Source of the DNA: Haloferax larsenii JCM 13917
GTDB taxonomy: Archaea; Halobacteriota; Halobacteria; Halobacteriales; Haloferacaceae
Reading direction: 5' to 3'
NCBI RefSeq assembly: GCF_000336955.1
Contig: NZ_AOLI01000009.1
Span: 1-64,000 of the forward strand
DNA: 64,000 bases
Both the position numbers and the translations under genes were made by a program. Below are positions 7,701 through 16,830 of this stretch, in pieces. The notes beneath the pieces were generated by a model. That model made no database searches. It was given only the letters and a program-made list of their open reading frames with translations, and was not told where the DNA came from. Position 1 is the first letter of the stretch; every line of letters starts with the position of its first letter.

Positions 7701-8939
7701 TTAGTCACTCGTCGCGACGTGTGGGTCACGCGCCGACCCATCCACGCGGCCCAGTAGCCACCACGTCAGTCCCAGCGAGACGAACCCGAGGACCGCGACG
7801 ACCCCGAAAGCGACACGAACACTCGCGAGGTCGATGAGCGCGCCGAACGCCGGCGGTGCGACCGCGCCGCCGAGAGAGATACCGATTGTCACGACGGCGA
7901 ACGTCTTGCCGAGGTCCGAACGCTCCGAGAGCCGGTCTGCGAGCGTCGAGCGCGCGGGCCGCGAGACGCTAATCGTCCCGCTGAAGGGTAAGACGAGGAC
8001 GAGCAAGACGAGCGGGAGCGCGCCGGTCGCCAGCACCGCGGCGAGAATTCCGAGGGCCGCGTAGCCACCGAGTGCGACGTTTCCGGGACCGATGCGGTCC
8101 GTGAGCGCGCCGCCGAGTAAGATAGTCCCCGCACCAGTCACGAGCATGCCCGAGACGAGGAGGTTCGCCGTCCCGGGGTCGAGTGGGTAGGCTACGGAGA
8201 GGAGTTGCGGTGAGTACGTCCGAATACACCACGCGGCCGCCGAGGTCAGAAACGAGAGGAGCGCGAGTCCCAGCAGCCCCGACGAGGAGACGAGACCACG
8301 CGCACCCTGCCGAACGCCAGCCAGCGTCGGCCGCGAGTCGGGGCGGTCTTCGGGCGCTGGCTTTGCGACTTCGGGGCGAAGCGTGCGAGCGACTGGGAGT
8401 GCAACAAGCGCATATGCACCGCCGAGAATGGCGACGATACCGATGACCCAGCGCCACTCCAACCCGGCCGCGTCGGTGGCCGCGGCGATGGCGTAGGGTG
8501 CGGCAAAGCCGATTGACCCGCCGAGCGCGTGAATCGAGTAGGCGCGGCCGCGATTCGCTTCCGCAGTCGCCGCCGCGAGAAGCGGGTAGTGGGCGGGATG
8601 GTGGCCCGCGATACCGACGCCGAGGAGCGCCTGAGAGACGAGCAGCCACTCGTACGTGGGCGCGAGCGCGGTGGCGACGATACCGAGCGTCCCGACCACG
8701 AGCGAGATGGCGAACACGAGCGTTCGGCTTCGGGTGTCCGAGAGGTAGCCGAAGGGGAGTTGCAGGAGCGTCACGACGGCCCCCTGGACGCCGATTGCGA
8801 GGCCGATAGCCGCGATGCTCACGTCGAACTCGCCAGCGACGGTGCCGATGACGGGTGCGAGCGCGACCAGATAGGCGTGGTTGACGACGTGCGACCCGGC
8901 GACGAGGCCGACGACTCGCTTTCCCTGCGTCTCTGTCAC
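7701..8939 (-). CDS. MFS transporter (fosmidomycin-resistance-like group)
   Basis: 412 residues from GTG 8939, twelve predicted helices. It has the MFS loop 2-3 signature GYLSDTRSRT and the GHHPAHYPLLAAA segment reminiscent of the Fsr/fosmidomycin-resistance group. The first helix begins VGLVAGSHVVNHAYL. Probably a proton-coupled efflux pump; the substrate is unknown. It starts 63 bases after the DUF58 gene on the same strand, so it may be the last gene of the MoxR/vWA operon or an independent unit. Confidence 0.88.
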   Translation of the reverse strand: MTETQGKRVVGLVAGSHVVNHAYLVALAPVIGTVAGEFDVSIAAIGLAIGVQGAVVTLLQLPFGYLSDTRSRTLVFAISLVVGTLGIVATALAPTYEWLLVSQALLGVGIAGHHPAHYPLLAAATAEANRGRAYSIHALGGSIGFAAPYAIAAATDAAGLEWRWVIGIVAILGGAYALVALPVARTLRPEVAKPAPEDRPDSRPTLAGVRQGARGLVSSSGLLGLALLSFLTSAAAWCIRTYSPQLLSVAYPLDPGTANLLVSGMLVTGAGTILLGGALTDRIGPGNVALGGYAALGILAAVLATGALPLVLLVLVLPFSGTISVSRPARSTLADRLSERSDLGKTFAVVTIGISLGGAVAPPAFGALIDLASVRVAFGVVAVLGFVSLGLTWWLLGRVDGSARDPHVATSD

Positions 8940-9002
8940 GGGAGAGTGGTCGCTTGCGGCAGTGAAAAGTGACTCGTCCGCGGTGATACCGACCGCCGAG
9001 TC

Positions 9003-9890
9003 TTACCGTCTCGCTCGTTCCTGGCCGACTTGCATCCCCAACCAGAGGCTCGCGAAGGTGTCGAAGAAGTCCGCCCCCGTGTTCACAAGTTCGTGTTCGA
9101 CGCCGAGCGACCGGCATCGGTCGTCTACGTCCTCGATGTGACGCTGGAGGCGCTCGTCGTACCGCTGTGCGGCCGACCCGCCGAAGTAGACGCGCTGTGT
9201 CTCGTCGGATTCGGGGTCTTCGAAGACGGCGTCGCCGGCGGCTTCGGGGCCGAGTTCTTCCGGCGTCAACACCTGTGCGACGAGCACGTCGTTGCGGGCG
9301 AGCGCGGCGAGACCCGCGGCCACGTCGTCGACGTCGAACAGCGCGTCGGTGACGACGAGGACGAGCGACCGCGAGTGGATGGTGTCGGCGTACGATTCCA
9401 GTGCCGTCTGAACGTCGCCGTCACCTGACGGGGTTGTCTCGTTGAGGTGGTCGACGAGACGCAGTATCTCCCCTCGGCTCGACCCGCCGGTGTCGATTCG
9501 CTCCGCCGAGTCCCCGACGAGCGAGAACCTGAAGTCGTTGTTCTCTTCGGACGTGAGGTGGCAGAACCCGAGACCGAGCTTCGCCGCATATTCGAACTTG
9601 TGCGTCTCTCCCTCGCCGAAGTCCATCGAGGCCGTGGCGTCGAGGAGGACGTGAACGGTCAGGTTTCGCTCCGCCTCGTAGCGCTTGATGAACAGTTCCT
9701 CGGTGCGAGCGTAGACTTTCCAGTCGATGAGACGCGGGTCGTCGCCGGCGACGTACCGGCGGTGGTCGCTGAAGGTCAGCCCCTCGCCAACGTCTTGGGA
9801 TTGCTGCTCGCCTTGGAGTTGCGCGTTCGACAGTCGCTTCAGCGAGGTGTCGAACCGGTCGAGTTCGTCGAGGAAGCCGGGGTCTATCAT
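9003..9890 (-). CDS. DUF58 domain protein of the MoxR operon
   Basis: 295 residues, ATG 9890. The DUF58 hallmark RRYVAGDDPRLIDWKVYART is at about residues 45-63, followed by a vWA-like core with LLDATASMDFGEG, a DxTxS variant of the metal-binding site, then LVVTDALFDVDD. No membrane helices, so cytoplasmic. DUF58 proteins are encoded beside MoxR ATPases and are thought to be their adaptor or client. ATG overlaps the MoxR stop by four bases, giving tight coupling. Confidence 0.93.
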   Translation of the reverse strand: MIDPGFLDELDRFDTSLKRLSNAQLQGEQQSQDVGEGLTFSDHRRYVAGDDPRLIDWKVYARTEELFIKRYEAERNLTVHVLLDATASMDFGEGETHKFEYAAKLGLGFCHLTSEENNDFRFSLVGDSAERIDTGGSSRGEILRLVDHLNETTPSGDGDVQTALESYADTIHSRSLVLVVTDALFDVDDVAAGLAALARNDVLVAQVLTPEELGPEAAGDAVFEDPESDETQRVYFGGSAAQRYDERLQRHIEDVDDRCRSLGVEHELVNTGADFFDTFASLWLGMQVGQERARR

Positions 9891-10915
9891 TCGAGCAGGC
9901 GCTGGATGGCGTCGTCGGGCGTGAGTCCCTCACGTTCGGCGCGGAAGTCGAGGATGATGCGGTGGCGGATGACCGGTGGTGCCATCTCGGCCACGTCCTC
10001 CCACGAGACGTGGGTGCGGCCGTGGATGAACGCGCGCGCCTTGGCCGCGAGGACGAGCGCCATGCTCGCGCGGGGACTGGCTCCGAACTCGATGGCGTCG
10101 TCGTTGCGCGTCTTTCTGACCAGTTCGATGGCTCTGTCGCGGATGTCGTCGGCGATAGGGACCTGCCGGACGAGTTGCTGTGCCGCCAGCAAGTGCTTCC
10201 GGGGGAGGACGCGCTCGATTTCGGGGACAGTCCCGCCTTCGGCGTACTGCTGGACGATGGTTCGCTCCTCGTCGAACTCCGGGTAGGTGACGAGAATCTT
10301 CATCAGGAAGCGGTCGGTCTGCGCCTCCGGAAGCGGGTAGGTCCCGCCCTGGTCGATAGGGTTCTGCGTCGCGAGGACGAAGAACGGTTTCGGGAGTTGG
10401 TACGTTTCGCCCGCGGCAGTGACCTGCTTTTCCTGCATCGCTTCGAGCAGGGCGGCCTGCGTCTTCGGTGTCGCCCGGTTTATCTCGTCGGCGAGGACGA
10501 CGTTCGCGAAGATGGGGCCGCGTTCGAAGACGAACTCGCGGCCGTCGGACGTCTCGCGGATAATCTCGGTGCCGGTGATGTCAGACGGCATCAAGTCCGG
10601 CGTGTTCTGGATGCGAGAGAACTGGAGGTCCGTCGCCTCGGTCAGTGCTCTGACGAGCGTCGTCTTCCCGAGTCCGGGGTTCGATTCGAGCAGTGCGTTC
10701 CCGTCACAGAGGATACAGACGAGCAGTCGCTCGACGACCTCGTGTTGGCCGATGATTCGCTTTCCGACCTCTGATTTGACGGCCGCGACGCTCGATTGGA
10801 GGTCTTCGAGACTCATCTCCGAGAGCGCCACGCCCGAGGTCGCGGACGTGTCGGTTCCTGTCTGTACGTCGGTGTCGCCGGGGGTATCCCAATTCCAGTC
10901 TTGTTCGTCACTCAT
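9887..10915 (-). CDS. MoxR-family AAA+ ATPase
   Basis: 342 residues from ATG 10915. Walker A NPGLGKTTLVRAL, Walker B VVLADEINRA, and the MoxR stretches ALLEAMQEKQVTAAGETY and FVLATQNPIDQGGTYPLPEAQ are all visible. An acidic, poorly conserved N-terminus of about 30 residues precedes the AAA+ core. MoxR ATPases act as chaperones that mature or activate complexes with vWA proteins, which are present in this operon. It overlaps the upstream gene by eight bases and DUF58 by four. Confidence 0.96.
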   Translation of the reverse strand: MSDEQDWNWDTPGDTDVQTGTDTSATSGVALSEMSLEDLQSSVAAVKSEVGKRIIGQHEVVERLLVCILCDGNALLESNPGLGKTTLVRALTEATDLQFSRIQNTPDLMPSDITGTEIIRETSDGREFVFERGPIFANVVLADEINRATPKTQAALLEAMQEKQVTAAGETYQLPKPFFVLATQNPIDQGGTYPLPEAQTDRFLMKILVTYPEFDEERTIVQQYAEGGTVPEIERVLPRKHLLAAQQLVRQVPIADDIRDRAIELVRKTRNDDAIEFGASPRASMALVLAAKARAFIHGRTHVSWEDVAEMAPPVIRHRIILDFRAEREGLTPDDAIQRLLE

Positions 10916-11840
10916 CGTCTTGGTCGCGTATCTTGAGCGTGTAGTCGCGAATCAGTGCAGCATCGTCGAGGGTGTCGTCGGCGAGATAGCCCGCGCGCTG
11001 GCTCTCGACGTCGGCGTCGCTACTGTACCCCGTCGAGTCGTAGGCTGTCGCCGACGACGACGGAGAGTCGTCTCCTTGACCGGTCCCGCCGAGCGTCGCG
11101 TTCAGTTCGTCGGACCCCGCCGAGACGTCTTCGGGGTCTCCAAGAATCGAACTTCCGTTTTCCAGTTCGCTCTGGCGGTAGCTCCCGTCTCTGTCGCTGT
11201 CGGCGAGTTGGCCGTCCCCACCGTTGATTCCCGCCACTTCGATGTCGGCGATGGCGACGTGAATACTCGCCGCCGAGAGCGCGATGACGACGACCACCGT
11301 GAGAGCGACGCGGCGAGTCGGAAGCAACTCCACAGAGGAAGCCGAGCGTAACCGCGAAAGGACGTCTTCGTAGAGTGCGACGACCATTCGAGAGTCGCTG
11401 TCGTCGTCGAGCGTGTCCCGTGCCGTCCGGAGCGCCTCGGACACCTCAGGGTTCACCGACTCGAACTGCTCGACCGGTGGCCGTCGCATCCGAAACGCGT
11501 ACTCGCCGAGCGCGACGAGGACGCCGACGAGGAGGGCAATCGGAACGGCAGGGTGAATCGAGACGGCGGAGTCGATGCCGGGAACGCGAGCGAGCGAGAG
11601 TTCGGTCGGAAGCGCCGAGATGCGGATGGTTCGGAGCGCGACGTTAGTCAGAAGCGCCGCGACCGCACCGTCGGCGACACTCGGAACGATGGCCGCTTTC
11701 TTCGCCTCCCGACGGACGGCCCGAACGGCCCCGTTCATCTGCGTCGAGAGGTCGTCCGCCGACGAGTCAGACGCAGAAGCGCGTTCGTCACTCGCGGGAG
11801 CGCTGTCGGCTTCGTCGGGTGTGGAGTCGTCAGATGGCAT
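10908..11840 (-). CDS. Membrane protein of the MoxR/vWA operon, unknown family
   Basis: 310 residues from ATG 11840. An upstream GTG 11849 is possible, but ATG 11840 shares its A with the TAA of the preceding gene, a typical coupling. The first 35 residues are Ser/Asp/Ala-rich and probably disordered. Hydrophobic spans follow at about residues 60-75, 95-120 and 175-200, then an acidic Ser/Gly/Asp-rich extracytoplasmic part and a short charged end. It resembles DUF4129-like partners found in MoxR operons in position only. Probably a structural or anchoring component. Confidence 0.75.
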   Translation of the reverse strand: MPSDDSTPDEADSAPASDERASASDSSADDLSTQMNGAVRAVRREAKKAAIVPSVADGAVAALLTNVALRTIRISALPTELSLARVPGIDSAVSIHPAVPIALLVGVLVALGEYAFRMRRPPVEQFESVNPEVSEALRTARDTLDDDSDSRMVVALYEDVLSRLRSASSVELLPTRRVALTVVVVIALSAASIHVAIADIEVAGINGGDGQLADSDRDGSYRQSELENGSSILGDPEDVSAGSDELNATLGGTGQGDDSPSSSATAYDSTGYSSDADVESQRAGYLADDTLDDAALIRDYTLKIRDQDDE

Positions 11841-12454
11841 TACGTACACACATCCGGTTTGTCACCCTCGATTTCGGCACAGGCGGTGTCGAGGTCGTCT
11901 TGGAGGTCGTCGATTTGGTCTTCGAGTTGGTTGATTTCGACTTCGAGGTCGTCGATTTGCTCGTTGAGTTTCTCGTTCGTCTCGGAGAGGTCTTCGTTGC
12001 CCGCTTCGAGGTCGTTGATGCGGTTCTGTAACTTGTTTTTATCCGCCTGAAGCTGTTCGATACTGCCGCGGGCGTCACGGAGTTCAGCCCGTGCTTGCAG
12101 GAGTTCGTCTTTGGTCTCGAAGAGTTCCTCTTCCGTCGTCGACAGCTCTTGTCTGGACGATTCGAGCTGTTCTTCGGTCTCTTCGAGGTCTTTCGAGACC
12201 TGCGAGACGTCACCCCGCGTTCGAGAGAGACTCTCGTTTAACTCTCTGAGGTCTGTCCTGACTGCAGAGAGGTTTTCGCGCGTCTGCGAGAGTTCCGATT
12301 CGAGCGCCTCGTTTCGGTCCCGAAGCTGGTCGTTCTGCTGGTCGAGAGAGTCGACAGAGTGTTGATAATACATCGTTGCCCCGACTGTCCCGGTCGTCAG
12401 AAGGACGACGAGGGCAACGAGACTGAGGTTCAGGGACCGGCCGATGAAACTCAT
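11840..12454 (-). CDS. Membrane-anchored coiled-coil protein
   Basis: 204 residues from ATG 12454. One N-terminal helix (LNLSLVALVVLLTTGTVGATMYY) anchors a nearly continuous coiled coil (about residues 35-190) rich in Glu, Gln, Leu, Asn and Ser, such as EETEEQLESSRQELS. It ends with two cysteines (ACAEIEGDKPDVC), possibly forming a disulfide outside the cell. It overlaps the large vWA gene by four bases. A spacer or scaffold linking the exported parts of the complex is a reasonable inference. Confidence 0.8.
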   Translation of the reverse strand: MSFIGRSLNLSLVALVVLLTTGTVGATMYYQHSVDSLDQQNDQLRDRNEALESELSQTRENLSAVRTDLRELNESLSRTRGDVSQVSKDLEETEEQLESSRQELSTTEEELFETKDELLQARAELRDARGSIEQLQADKNKLQNRINDLEAGNEDLSETNEKLNEQIDDLEVEINQLEDQIDDLQDDLDTACAEIEGDKPDVCT

Positions 12455-14832
12455 ATCAATCCACCTTCACTTCGCGTTCGACCCCGATACACTTGAACTC
12501 GCCGGAGGAGCACCTCGCCGAGGTAGAGGAGGAACGCTGCGAGGACGAACGCCCTCGCCCAGTCGTCGCGTACGGGTCGCACACCGGATGCATTGTCGCG
12601 AGCGGACGTGGCTATTTCGGCTGCCTGGTCCGGCGAGTACAGTTGCCCGCCGGTGTCGGAGACGGCGGCTTTGAGCTGTGGCGATAGCCCGAACCCGGCG
12701 TACTCGGCTGGGTAGTTCGCAGCGAACGACGTGTCGAGCACGCTGTGGAAGCCCTGCTCGGTCGGCGTGGCAGTCGCGTGGTAGACGCCAGGGTTGACCG
12801 ACGAGAACGTGAGGTTTCCGCCGCTCGGTCGGGACTCGCCGCGATAGACGACCGTTACGGGCGTCCCGACACGAGTGTCACCGACGGTGGTGACGCCGGT
12901 GGCCTTCCGGTCTGGGTCGCCGACGACGTAATTCGTGGACTTCGTGAGTAACAGCGAGTCGGGGCGGCTGAGCAGGCCATCGAGCGAGCCGTCAGCCCCG
13001 TAGGTCGTGATGGTTGCAACCCGCCCGAGTCCGTACCGCCACGACGCCACGGCGGGCGTTCCGTCGTCCGACGCGACGAGGAAGTTCGCACCGCTTCGGA
13101 TAGAGACGTCGTTGGTGTTTCCGGGGTTCGCGGTCAGCTTCACGCCGGAGGTGACGAAGTCGTTCTGGTCGACGATAGTCAGTCCGCTCCCCGCGTACTG
13201 CCTGTTTGCGCCGCCGAAGAGGATTCTGAGTCGGCTCGTTTCGTCGGCGCGCAAGTAGTTGCCACCGGAGGCTTGCGCAATCGAGCGCAGGGTCTGTTCG
13301 TTCGGATTCGGTCCGGTGCCGATAGTCACGACACGGACGCCCTCTCGGCCGAGTTGCTCCGCGATGACCGACGCGTCTTCGAATCGGTCGTGACCGTCAC
13401 TGATGAGGATAATCGTCCCGCGCTGGTCGTCGAGGAGTTGTGACGCTCCATCGAGTCCGACGGCGATGTCCGTTGCCCCACCCGAGGAGAGACGACGGAT
13501 GAGGTCGGCCGTCGATTCGCGGTTCGGGCCGAGTGGGCGAAGCGGAGCGACCTCGTAGGCGCGGTAGTTGAACCCGACGATGCCGATTTTGTTGTCGTCG
13601 CCGAGTTGGTCGAGTGCGTCGAGTGCGACGGCCTTCTGGACGCGCATTCCCGACTCCGCGCTGCCGGAGACGTCGATTGCGAAGACGAGATTCGTACTTT
13701 GGCCGGTGCTCTCGCCGGTCGTGACGGGGAGGGTCGACGCGAGTTGTGACCCTTTGTAGGCACCGTTCTCGAAGGAATTCGCACCGCCTGCGACGAGCAG
13801 TCCGCCGCCGTCGATGACGAATCGCTGGAGCGCGTCGACGTTGCCGACGTCACGGGCGTGCATATCCTGCAAGACGACAGCGTGGTACGGCGAGAGGTCG
13901 TCAGGAACCTCCTCTGCGACCTCTAAATCGTACAACTCCGAGAGGTAGTCGCGGAAGGGGTACGACCCCCGCGAGACGTACAGCACCTTCGGCGGTTCGA
14001 CGACGCGAACCGTCTTGTGGAAGACGTCGTTGGTGTCGAACTGGTCGTCGGCGTCGATGCGCGCGGTCAGTTGGTACGTGCCGACGGTGTCGAACGTCTG
14101 CGTGAACTCGACCGAGCCGGGCGATGCGACCGTCTCACGCCGAATCTCCTGTCCGTCGACTTCGACGACGAGTTCGACGCTCTGGGTCTCGTCCGGTGAG
14201 ACGCCGCCGACCTGCGCGAGGAAGGCGTTTTCGACGCCGACGCTCGTCTTCGCCGGGCCGTTGAGCGAGACGTACTGCTCGGCGGATTCCGGTTCGGGAG
14301 CGACGGCACTCACCGTCGCGTTCATACTCCGAGCCAACTCGGTCGCGGAGGCGAGGGTGCGCCCGCTCGTCACGCGCCCGTCAGATAGCAGGACGACAGT
14401 GCCATCGGGCCGCGTGTTCGCGGCGAGAGCGTTTCCGAGCGGGGATTCGTCACCCTGTGCGACCGTCGAGACAGTCGCCGGCACGCCCTCGTCTTCGATT
14501 CGGCTAGCGAGACCGGATGCGATGTCGGGTGAGACGGCCATACTGTCGGATTCGTCCACCAGAAGCGTCACGTGGGGTTCGCCCTCGGTCTGTCTGGTTT
14601 CGATAGTGTACGGTCCTGCCGCGGCGACGACGAGGAAGACGATGACGAGGATGCGCGAGGCGAGGAGCAACCGGCGAGACCGTTCACCCGCAGTTCCCGC
14701 CGTGCGCCTGAAGATGATGCCCCAGGCGAGGATGACCGCCACTGGAATCACGAGCAGGAACAGCGGCCGTTCGAGGCCGAGCGTCCGCCCGGCAATCTCT
14801 GTCGTCCACGCGAGGAGCGGAAGCACAGCCAT
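12451..14832 (-). CDS. Large vWA-domain membrane protein
   Basis: 793 residues from ATG 14832. Helices lie at about 23-41 and 55-75, and a C-terminal one at about 760-780 (DWARAFVLAAFLLYLGEVLL). Between them are two vWA-like regions: LLVDESDSMAVS and FAIDVSGSAESGM, both with an intact DxSxS metal-binding motif, and GTIILISDGHDRF further on. The bulk probably faces outside. It resembles a family annotated glutamine-amidotransferase-like/BatA-type membrane proteins. It follows the other vWA gene with a one-base overlap at 14832. Confidence 0.88.
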   Translation of the reverse strand: MAVLPLLAWTTEIAGRTLGLERPLFLLVIPVAVILAWGIIFRRTAGTAGERSRRLLLASRILVIVFLVVAAAGPYTIETRQTEGEPHVTLLVDESDSMAVSPDIASGLASRIEDEGVPATVSTVAQGDESPLGNALAANTRPDGTVVLLSDGRVTSGRTLASATELARSMNATVSAVAPEPESAEQYVSLNGPAKTSVGVENAFLAQVGGVSPDETQSVELVVEVDGQEIRRETVASPGSVEFTQTFDTVGTYQLTARIDADDQFDTNDVFHKTVRVVEPPKVLYVSRGSYPFRDYLSELYDLEVAEEVPDDLSPYHAVVLQDMHARDVGNVDALQRFVIDGGGLLVAGGANSFENGAYKGSQLASTLPVTTGESTGQSTNLVFAIDVSGSAESGMRVQKAVALDALDQLGDDNKIGIVGFNYRAYEVAPLRPLGPNRESTADLIRRLSSGGATDIAVGLDGASQLLDDQRGTIILISDGHDRFEDASVIAEQLGREGVRVVTIGTGPNPNEQTLRSIAQASGGNYLRADETSRLRILFGGANRQYAGSGLTIVDQNDFVTSGVKLTANPGNTNDVSIRSGANFLVASDDGTPAVASWRYGLGRVATITTYGADGSLDGLLSRPDSLLLTKSTNYVVGDPDRKATGVTTVGDTRVGTPVTVVYRGESRPSGGNLTFSSVNPGVYHATATPTEQGFHSVLDTSFAANYPAEYAGFGLSPQLKAAVSDTGGQLYSPDQAAEIATSARDNASGVRPVRDDWARAFVLAAFLLYLGEVLLRRVQVYRGRTRSEGGLI

Positions 14833-16628
14833 CAGAGGTCACCCCGCTTTCGGAGGTACGCGAGTTCGACGAACGTGATTGCGAGTGCGACCAGCGCGGC
14901 CCACTCGGTCAGCGGGTCGGGAACCAGCCGTTCTTCGACCCGCGTCGGAGCGGCCGACGACCGCTCTTGGTCGTCGAGCGACTCGGCGGCGACGTCCGAT
15001 TCAGACTCGCTGAGCAGGCCGGCGGCGTACGTGTTCTCACCCGCGCTGTAGAAGCCGGACTCGTCGAGTAGGACCTCCGGGCCGGTCGCGGTCCCACTCG
15101 GCGTCTGTACCGATTCATTCGGCCCGACTCTGAGCGTCCCGCCGGTCTGCCGGTTCAGTTCGGCCAATGTCGGCCGCCCGGCGAGGTGAAACACCGCCCG
15201 CTTCCAGAAGACCGGGTACTGGTAGTTGTACTTGAACGCGGAGTCGTCTTCCATGAAGCCGTAGTAGAGAATCCGGCCCGCACCGCGGTCGGCGGTGGCG
15301 ACGAGGGGCGACCCATCTTCTGCCGTGACGTGTGCGCTCCCCTCTCGCAACTGGCCGACGTGGTACTTGTTCGGCGGTGGGAACGTGATATCCCGAGTGA
15401 GTTCGTGGTCCGAGACGGTGCCGATAGTCGGGTTCGCTTTCATGCCCTCCGATTCGACCAAGAGTAAGTTCCCGTAGTCAGGCAGTTCCGACTGGGCCTG
15501 TATCGCGACACCCCCGCCGTCTTCGACGACTTCACGTCCCGCGTCGATGTTCCCTCTGAGGATGCGCTCTTTGTTGACGTTGCTGTAGACGATGACGTCG
15601 TAGTCCGGCGTGACGCTCGTCGGCGGGTTGTCGACCGTCAGCGTCACTTCGGGGATGACGGAGAGTGCGGCCGTGAGGAATCGGTTCTCGTCGTTGGTGA
15701 GGACGAGCACGTCGATAGACTCGTCTGTCGGCGCGGCGATTGCCAGTTGGTCGTCGGTCGAGAAGTCGTCACCCGGTGAGAGGGAGACTCGGCCGCCGCC
15801 CGACGGAACCGGGAACGTGGCCGTTCCCACGTCGCCCGCGCCGAGTGTGACCTGTCGGGAGGTCCCTGAAAGCGACACCGTTCGCGTCACCTCGGCGTCG
15901 CCGTAGTTCTTCACCGTCACCGTGACGTTCTGCCCGGAGAAGCGCCGGTCGACGATACCCACGTTCGCGTCGCCACCGCCTGCGAACTGACGCAGTTCGA
16001 CGACGATGTCGCGGGCGCGCGCCTCACGGACTGCATCCTGCCACGGCGAGTCGTCCGCGAAGTCGCTGAGGACCACGATTCGAGCGTCTTTTCCGGCGAC
16101 TGCCGCGGCAGTCGTGATTGCTGCTCTGAGGTCGCCCGACGCGGCAGTCACAGAGATACCGTCGAGGGTCGCCCGTGCGTCGGTTGCGCTACCGCGGCGG
16201 AGCGCGACACTATCGGTCGGTCCGGAGACGACCACCGACGTCGTGCCGCTCACCTCGTCGCGGGCGGCATCGAGTGCCCGCTGAAAGCGCGTTCCACCGC
16301 CGTCCGAGACCCCCATACTCGCGCTGGCGTCGACGACGAGCACTGTCTCGGAGACGGTCTCCGACTCCGGCACGAGCACGTACGGAGTCGCGAGCGAGCC
16401 AACCAGCGCCACGATAGCCAACAGTTGCACGAGCAAGAGAACACTTCGGAGAAGTCTGTCAAATATCGGATTCGATGCGTTTCGCCCCGCCGAATCTGCG
16501 AGGAACCGAAACGTCGGGAGCGTGCGACGAACCGGCTCCGGCCGCAGGAAGTAGAGGATGACGAGGGGTATAGCCCCGATCAGGGCGACCAGCCCCAGCG
16601 GAAATAAGAAGAACTCTTCGAGGACCAT
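14832..16628 (-). CDS. BatA-type vWA membrane protein, first gene of the operon
   Basis: 598 residues from ATG 16628. The N-terminal BatA-like region has a helix (FFLFPLGLVALIGAIPLVIL), the FLRPEPVRRTLPTFRF loop and a second helix, then a vWA core with VVDASASMGVSDG (DxSxS) and IVVLSDFADDSPW. A final hydrophobic span (ALVALAITFVELAYL) precedes a charged tail. Family length is typical. It begins the minus-strand operon ending at the DUF58 or MFS gene. Promoter not clearly seen, though 16640-16830 is AT-rich. Confidence 0.9.
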   Translation of the reverse strand: MVLEEFFLFPLGLVALIGAIPLVILYFLRPEPVRRTLPTFRFLADSAGRNASNPIFDRLLRSVLLLVQLLAIVALVGSLATPYVLVPESETVSETVLVVDASASMGVSDGGGTRFQRALDAARDEVSGTTSVVVSGPTDSVALRRGSATDARATLDGISVTAASGDLRAAITTAAAVAGKDARIVVLSDFADDSPWQDAVREARARDIVVELRQFAGGGDANVGIVDRRFSGQNVTVTVKNYGDAEVTRTVSLSGTSRQVTLGAGDVGTATFPVPSGGGRVSLSPGDDFSTDDQLAIAAPTDESIDVLVLTNDENRFLTAALSVIPEVTLTVDNPPTSVTPDYDVIVYSNVNKERILRGNIDAGREVVEDGGGVAIQAQSELPDYGNLLLVESEGMKANPTIGTVSDHELTRDITFPPPNKYHVGQLREGSAHVTAEDGSPLVATADRGAGRILYYGFMEDDSAFKYNYQYPVFWKRAVFHLAGRPTLAELNRQTGGTLRVGPNESVQTPSGTATGPEVLLDESGFYSAGENTYAAGLLSESESDVAAESLDDQERSSAAPTRVEERLVPDPLTEWAALVALAITFVELAYLRKRGDL

Positions 16629-16689
16629 GCGGGAGTCGTGGCACGCTTCTGTGAAGGAGCTTTCCCTCTGAGTGACACGTTCCCGAAAT

Positions 16690-16805
16690 CCGAACAGTTT
16701 ACTCCGCCTATGGAATCAAATATGCTTGACACGCATTTAGTTGTCAGATTAGAATACGACAATGCATAACAATGCACTTGATTCATATTACGACAATATT
16801 TTATG
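16690..16805. promoter_or_regulatory. AT-rich divergent control region with short direct repeats
   Basis: The gap between the BatA-type gene and nhaC is much richer in A/T than its surroundings. ACGACAAT occurs at 16756-16763 and 16790-16797 (34 bases apart), and AATGCA at 16761-16766 and 16771-16776. A TATA-like ATATTTTAT (about 16796-16804) overlaps the second repeat and is about 30 bases before the nhaC ATG, so a factor binding the repeats could control nhaC. No known operator is recognised. Confidence 0.45.
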
Positions 16806-16830
16806 CTCTAAGGTAATTCTCTGAGCTACG

